Shown here: positions 62,031 to 64,000 of the stretch, in pieces
Layout of the letters: each line of letters opens with the position of its first letter
Numbering within the stretch: position 1 is the stretch's first letter
Source: Stomorhina lunata
Taxonomy: Eukaryota; Arthropoda; Insecta; Diptera; Rhiniidae
Length of the DNA: 64,000 bases
Direction: 5' to 3'
Assembly (NCBI GenBank): GCA_933228675.1
Contig: OW121743.1
Location: 61,945,118 to 62,009,117 of the forward strand
Position numbers and translations under genes: made by a program
The notes under the pieces: model-generated
Told to the model about the DNA's origin: nothing
Seen by the model: the letters and a program-made list of their open reading frames with translations, nothing else
Database searches by the model: none

Positions 62031-64000
62031 TTACGATAACTTTTCCAAAGGAAACTTATTCCAACGACAACTTTTCCATAGAAAAATAATCCCAACGACA
62101 ACTTTTAAATAAAAAATTTATCAAAACGACAAATTTTTTATAGAAAACTTATAATAACAACTGTTTTGTGAAAAAAAATATTGTTCGGTCTACTTTTTTA
62201 CAGAAACTTAACTCAACGATTGCTTTTCTATAGAAAGAAAGTTTCCAAAAACTCTGCAATCAGTCAAGTTTATAAAAAGGACTCATCCCATCATCCACTT
62301 TTCTGTAGAAAACTTATCCTATCCTTTTCTATATAATACTTATTCCATCGTCAACTTTTCTATAAAAATAACTTCTTATCGTAAACTTTTCTATAGAAAT
62401 GTCAACCTATCGTCAAATTTCTATACGCAATTCTTCCTATCGTCAACTTTTCTATAGAAATGTCTTCCTATTGTCAACTTTTCTATAGAAATGTCTTGCT
62501 ATCGTCAACTTTTCTATAGAAATGTCTTCCTTACGTCAATTTTTCCATAGAAATGTCTTCCTATCCTCAAATTTTCTATAGAAATGTCTTCCTGTCGTCA
62601 ACTTTTCTATAGAAATGTCTTCCTATACTCAACATTTCTATAGAAATGTCTTCCTATCGTCAAGTTTTCTATAGAAATGTCTTTCCATAGTCATATTTTC
62701 TATAAAGATGTCTTCCTGTCGTCAACTTTTCTATAAAAATGTCTTCCTATCGTCAACTTTTCTATAGAAATGTCTTCCTATCGTCAACTTTTCTATAGAA
62801 ATGTCTTCTCATCGACAACTTTTCTATGAAAATGTCTTCCAATCGTCAACTTTTCTATAGAAATGACTTCTTATTGTCAACTTTTCTATAGAAATGACTT
62901 CCTATCGTCAACTTTTCTATAGAAATGTCTTTCTATCGTCAATTTTTCTATAAAAATGTCTTCCTATCGTCAATTTTTCTATTGAAATGTCTTCCTATCG
63001 TCAACTTTTCTATAGAAATGTCTTCCTATTGTCAACTTTTCTATAAAAATGTCTTCCTATCGTCAATTTTTCTACAGAAATGTCTTCCTATCGTCAACTT
63101 TTCTATAGAAATGTCATCCTGTCGTCAACTTTTCTATAGAAATGTCTTCTTATCGTCAACTTTTCTATAGAAATGTCTTCCTATCGTCAACTTTTCTATA
63201 AAAATGTCTTCCTATCGTCAACTTTTCAATATAAATGTCTTCCTATCGTCACCTTTCTATAGAAATGTCATTTTCCTATTGAAATGTCTTCCTATCGTTA
63301 ACTTTTCTAAAGAAATGTCTTCCTATCGCCAACTTTTCTATACAAATGTTTTCCGATTGTCAACTTTTCTATAAAAATGTCTTCCTATCGTCAACTTTTC
63401 TATAGAAATGTCTTCCTATCGTCAATTTTTCTATAGAAATGTCTTCCTATCGTCAACTTTTCAATAGAAATTTTTTCCTATCGTCACATTTCTATAGAAA
63501 TGTCATTTTCCTATTGAAATGTCTTCCTATCGTTAACTTTTCTATAGAAATGTCTTCCTATCGTCAACTTTTCTTACAGAAATGTCTTCCTATCTTAAAC
63601 TTTTCTATAGAAATATCTTCCTATCGTCTACTTTTTTATAGAAATGTTTTCCTATTGTCAACTTTTTGATAGAAGTGTCTTCCTATCGTCAACTTTTCTA
63701 TAAAAATGTCTTCCTATTGTCAACTTTTCTATAGAATTGTCTTCCTATCGTCAACTTTTCGATAGAAATGTCTTCCTATCGTCAACTTTTCTATAGAATT
63801 GCCTTTCTATCGTCAACTTTTCTATAGAAAAGTTTTCCTATCGTCAACTTTTCTATACAAATGTCTTCCTATCGTCAATTTTCCTACAGAAATGTTTTCC
63901 TATCTTAAACTTTTCTATAGAAATGTCTTTCTATCTTAAACTTTTCTATAGAAATGTCTTCCAATTGTAATTTTTTTGATATAAATGTCTTCCAATCGTC
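62031..64000 (-). repeat. 31-bp GATAGGAAG satellite, reverse orientation, diverged
   Basis: About 63 units with the landmarks CTTCCTATCGTCAACTTTT and CTATAGAAATGT, the reverse complement of the 58.9-60.7 kb satellite except that AAAAGT has become AAATGT. This change breaks the 18-bp palindrome in most units. The first 300 bp are strongly decayed. The array runs off the end of the window. Confidence 0.95.

Noticed and set aside
62925..63669. Open frames rich in SSYRQLFYRNVFL
   Set aside because: Translation of the reverse GATAGGAAG satellite; no independent evidence.

Overview
The window looks like nuclear DNA of an insect, most likely a higher fly (Brachycera, perhaps a calyptrate). The reasons are very high AT content, the types of DNA transposon present (DD41D and DD37E Tc1/mariner, Transib), degenerate repeats with GACGGACAGACGGACATA-type motifs of the kind common in flies, and short CA/GT and GTAT runs in the single-copy islands. 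No species is claimed. A run of exactly 200 N at 9364-9563 marks a scaffold join, so part of one satellite is missing.

Layout. 1-6.1 kb is a transposon graveyard: a nearly complete DD41D mariner-type element with one nonsense codon, an old degenerate repeat, a probable tRNA-derived SINE, a 130-bp tandem repeat and a decayed fragment of a DD37E element. From 7.3 to 53.2 kb most of the DNA belongs to one satellite superfamily in two forms: a 29-bp unit centred on TTTTCGAAAA and a 31-bp unit centred on TTTTTCAAAAA or its complement. The 31-bp unit is almost a perfect palindrome. The arrays switch orientation repeatedly and carry higher-order duplications of 833, 1114 and 2610 bp. A 12-bp satellite (CTTAGTCTATGT) lies at 24.1-25.4 kb and, in opposite orientation, at 55.0-56.2 and 57.0-57.8 kb. 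A third satellite, again 31 bp with an 18-bp perfect palindrome, lies at 58.9-60.7 kb and in opposite orientation from 62.0 kb to the window end. Single-copy AT-rich islands of about 0.5-1.9 kb separate the arrays.

The most informative locus is 25.9-33.4 kb, a set of nested insertions. A DD37E Tc1/mariner element (26459-33288, TA duplications) carries inside its transposase gene a 5.5-kb Transib element (26926-32454). The Transib ends are CACAGTG, identical to the consensus V(D)J recombination-signal heptamer, and it is flanked by a 5-bp TGCTG duplication. Removing the Transib and one TGCTG restores the mariner reading frame exactly. The Transib encodes a RAG1-like transposase split by a one-base offset at an A8 run and has about 1.4-kb terminal inverted repeats, which seems unusually long for this superfamily.

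No host protein-coding gene can be called with confidence. A well-formed splice acceptor at 45628-45629 followed by a short open segment is the only candidate host exon, and it would be compatible with the region being a very large intron. The long open frames inside the 12-bp arrays are by-products of a repeat length divisible by three.
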